Shown here: positions 63,395-64,000 of the stretch, piece by piece
How positions within the stretch are numbered: position 1 is the stretch's first letter
Layout of the letters: every line of letters begins with the position of its first letter
Source: Xanthomonas sp. Leaf131
Lineage (GTDB): Bacteria > Pseudomonadota > Gammaproteobacteria > Xanthomonadales > Xanthomonadaceae
Reading direction: 5' to 3'
Length of the DNA: 64,000 nt
Assembly (NCBI RefSeq): GCF_001423495.1
Contig: NZ_LMOG01000018.1
Location: 619,142 to 683,141 of the forward strand
The notes under the pieces: generated by a model
What the model saw: only the letters and a program-made list of their open reading frames with translations
Databases searched by the model: none
What the model was told of the DNA's origin: nothing
Translations under genes and position numbers: made by a program

Positions 63395-63948
63395 CACCGT
63401 TTGCTCTGCGCTTGCAGGCTGCGCATCACTTCGCAGGGATAACAGCAGACGCGGCATGAAGGACGTACCGGGATAGCGCGCCACCCGCTTGAATGGCCAG
63501 TTTTAGAGCGCGGACTATCAAATGAACGCGTCTGGACGCCAGACTGATCAGCCTTTAGGTTGAGGTTAGGCTCTGTTCTTCATTACTCGGCGTCCAACGG
63601 GACCCGATGAAAGTTCACGTTCAAACGTCGGATGAGCGCCTTGGTGGTCTTTCGCGGTGCTCGAGGACAGAAATAACGGTGCCAGGTTCACTTCTTTCAG
63701 TGAGCTCTGACTTAAGCGCAGCATCGCCGACCAGTTCGATTGAAGAAGGTTGCGAGACAACGCCATGGCCAGCCACAGCGACAGTGCGAGTGCTCGCAGC
63801 AGGAAAGATGCTATGCGATGAGATCCTGTGGTGAACGACCGCGCAAGCCCGAGAGTGTCGTCACGGACGGCGAAACTACAGCCCGGCCGTCGCCAAACCA
63901 TCGCGCCCATACCTACACGCAGCAGGCATGGGCGCGACACGCTAGCGC
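63395..63948. other. Non-coding tail of the accessory segment
   Basis: There is no supported gene. The region includes the right boundary repeat (63671-63693) and an inverted repeat (TCGCGCCCAT at 63901-63910 with ATGGGCGCGA at 63928-63937). The latter sits just past the end of the minus-strand receptor gene and could be its 3' hairpin. Open frames on either strand here look like relics or shadows. Confidence 0.6.
63671..63693. repeat. Right boundary repeat of the accessory segment
   Basis: AAATAACGGTGCCAGGTTC followed by ACTT is the inverted counterpart of 60713-60735. Together they bracket a segment of about 3 kb carrying the beta-lactamase-fold and HEPN-like genes. Confidence 0.8.
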
Positions 63949-64000
63949 CTAGAACTTGTAGGTCAGCCCGAGGTACGCCAGCCGGCCTGCGTATCCGCCG
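63949..64000 (-). CDS. C-terminus of a TonB-dependent outer-membrane receptor (partial)
   Basis: On the minus strand the frame reads GYAGRLAYLGLTYKF then TAG (63949-63951). Alternating hydrophobic residues ending in phenylalanine are the hallmark of the last strand of an outer-membrane beta barrel, and LGLTYKF is a typical end of Xanthomonas TonB-dependent receptors. Only about 16 codons are in the window. Confidence 0.65.
   Translation of the reverse strand, partial: GGYAGRLAYLGLTYKF

Noticed and set aside
63566..63940. 124-codon minus-strand open frame near the window end
   Set aside because: It crosses the boundary repeat and hairpin and shows no domain; it is likely relic or chance sequence.

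Overview
The window is a GC-rich Xanthomonas chromosomal segment. It carries most of the polar-flagellum and chemotaxis locus: flgG to flgL, fliC-fliD-fliS, rpoN2-vemR-fleQ, fliE to fliR, flhB-flhA-flhF-fleN-fliA and cheY-cheZ-cheA. The genus call rests on protein content, on the rpoN2-vemR-fleQ order, on a ten-gene-type flagellin glycosylation island next to fleQ, and on Xanthomonas-style intergenic palindromes. I cannot name the species from sequence alone.

Layout. (1) 1-6892: distal rod, L/P rings, muramidase FlgJ and hook-filament junction genes flgG(partial)HIJKL. (2) 7211-11432: flagellin fliC, cap fliD, chaperone fliS, a FliT-like gene and an atypical PilZ-like protein. (3) 11503-15632: a LuxR-type response regulator, then sigma-54 (rpoN2), the single-domain regulator VemR and the activator FleQ. 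(4) 15655-29911: a flagellin glycan island that starts with a near-perfect sigma-54 promoter. It encodes a sugar aminotransferase, ACP, KAS III, two SDR reductases, two left-handed beta-helix acyltransferases, a Rieske oxygenase, an FkbM methyltransferase, a pyruvyl-transferase-like protein and a giant multidomain glycosyltransferase. An AT-rich insert (about 24.8-26.4 kb) holds an orphan phage tail-spike-like gene on the opposite strand. It is bracketed by a broken copy of the glycosyltransferase 5' end and the intact gene. (5) 30752-42148: fliE-K, fliL-R. (6) 42326-50304: a c-di-GMP module of two beta-propeller GGDEF proteins and one degenerate-GGDEF/EAL protein, placed between fliR and flhB. 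(7) 50533-60521: flhB, flhA, flhF, fleN, fliA, cheY, cheZ, cheA. (8) 60713-63693: an accessory segment bounded by related inverted repeats, with a beta-lactamase-fold protein and a HEPN-like protein. (9) The window ends in the C-terminus of a TonB-dependent receptor on the minus strand.

How it works together. GG-N10-GC sigma-54 promoters precede fliD, the glycan island, fliE, fliL, fliQ, flhB and flhF. TAAA-N15-GCCGATAA-type sigma-28 promoters precede fliC, fliD, probably fliS, and more weakly the two GGDEF genes. This fits a hierarchy in which RpoN2/FleQ (with VemR) drives basal body, export and flhF-fleN-fliA expression, and FliA drives filament genes. The glycan island sits directly under sigma-54, so flagellin decoration appears co-expressed with the early and middle flagellar classes. 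The c-di-GMP enzymes appear tied to the late class.
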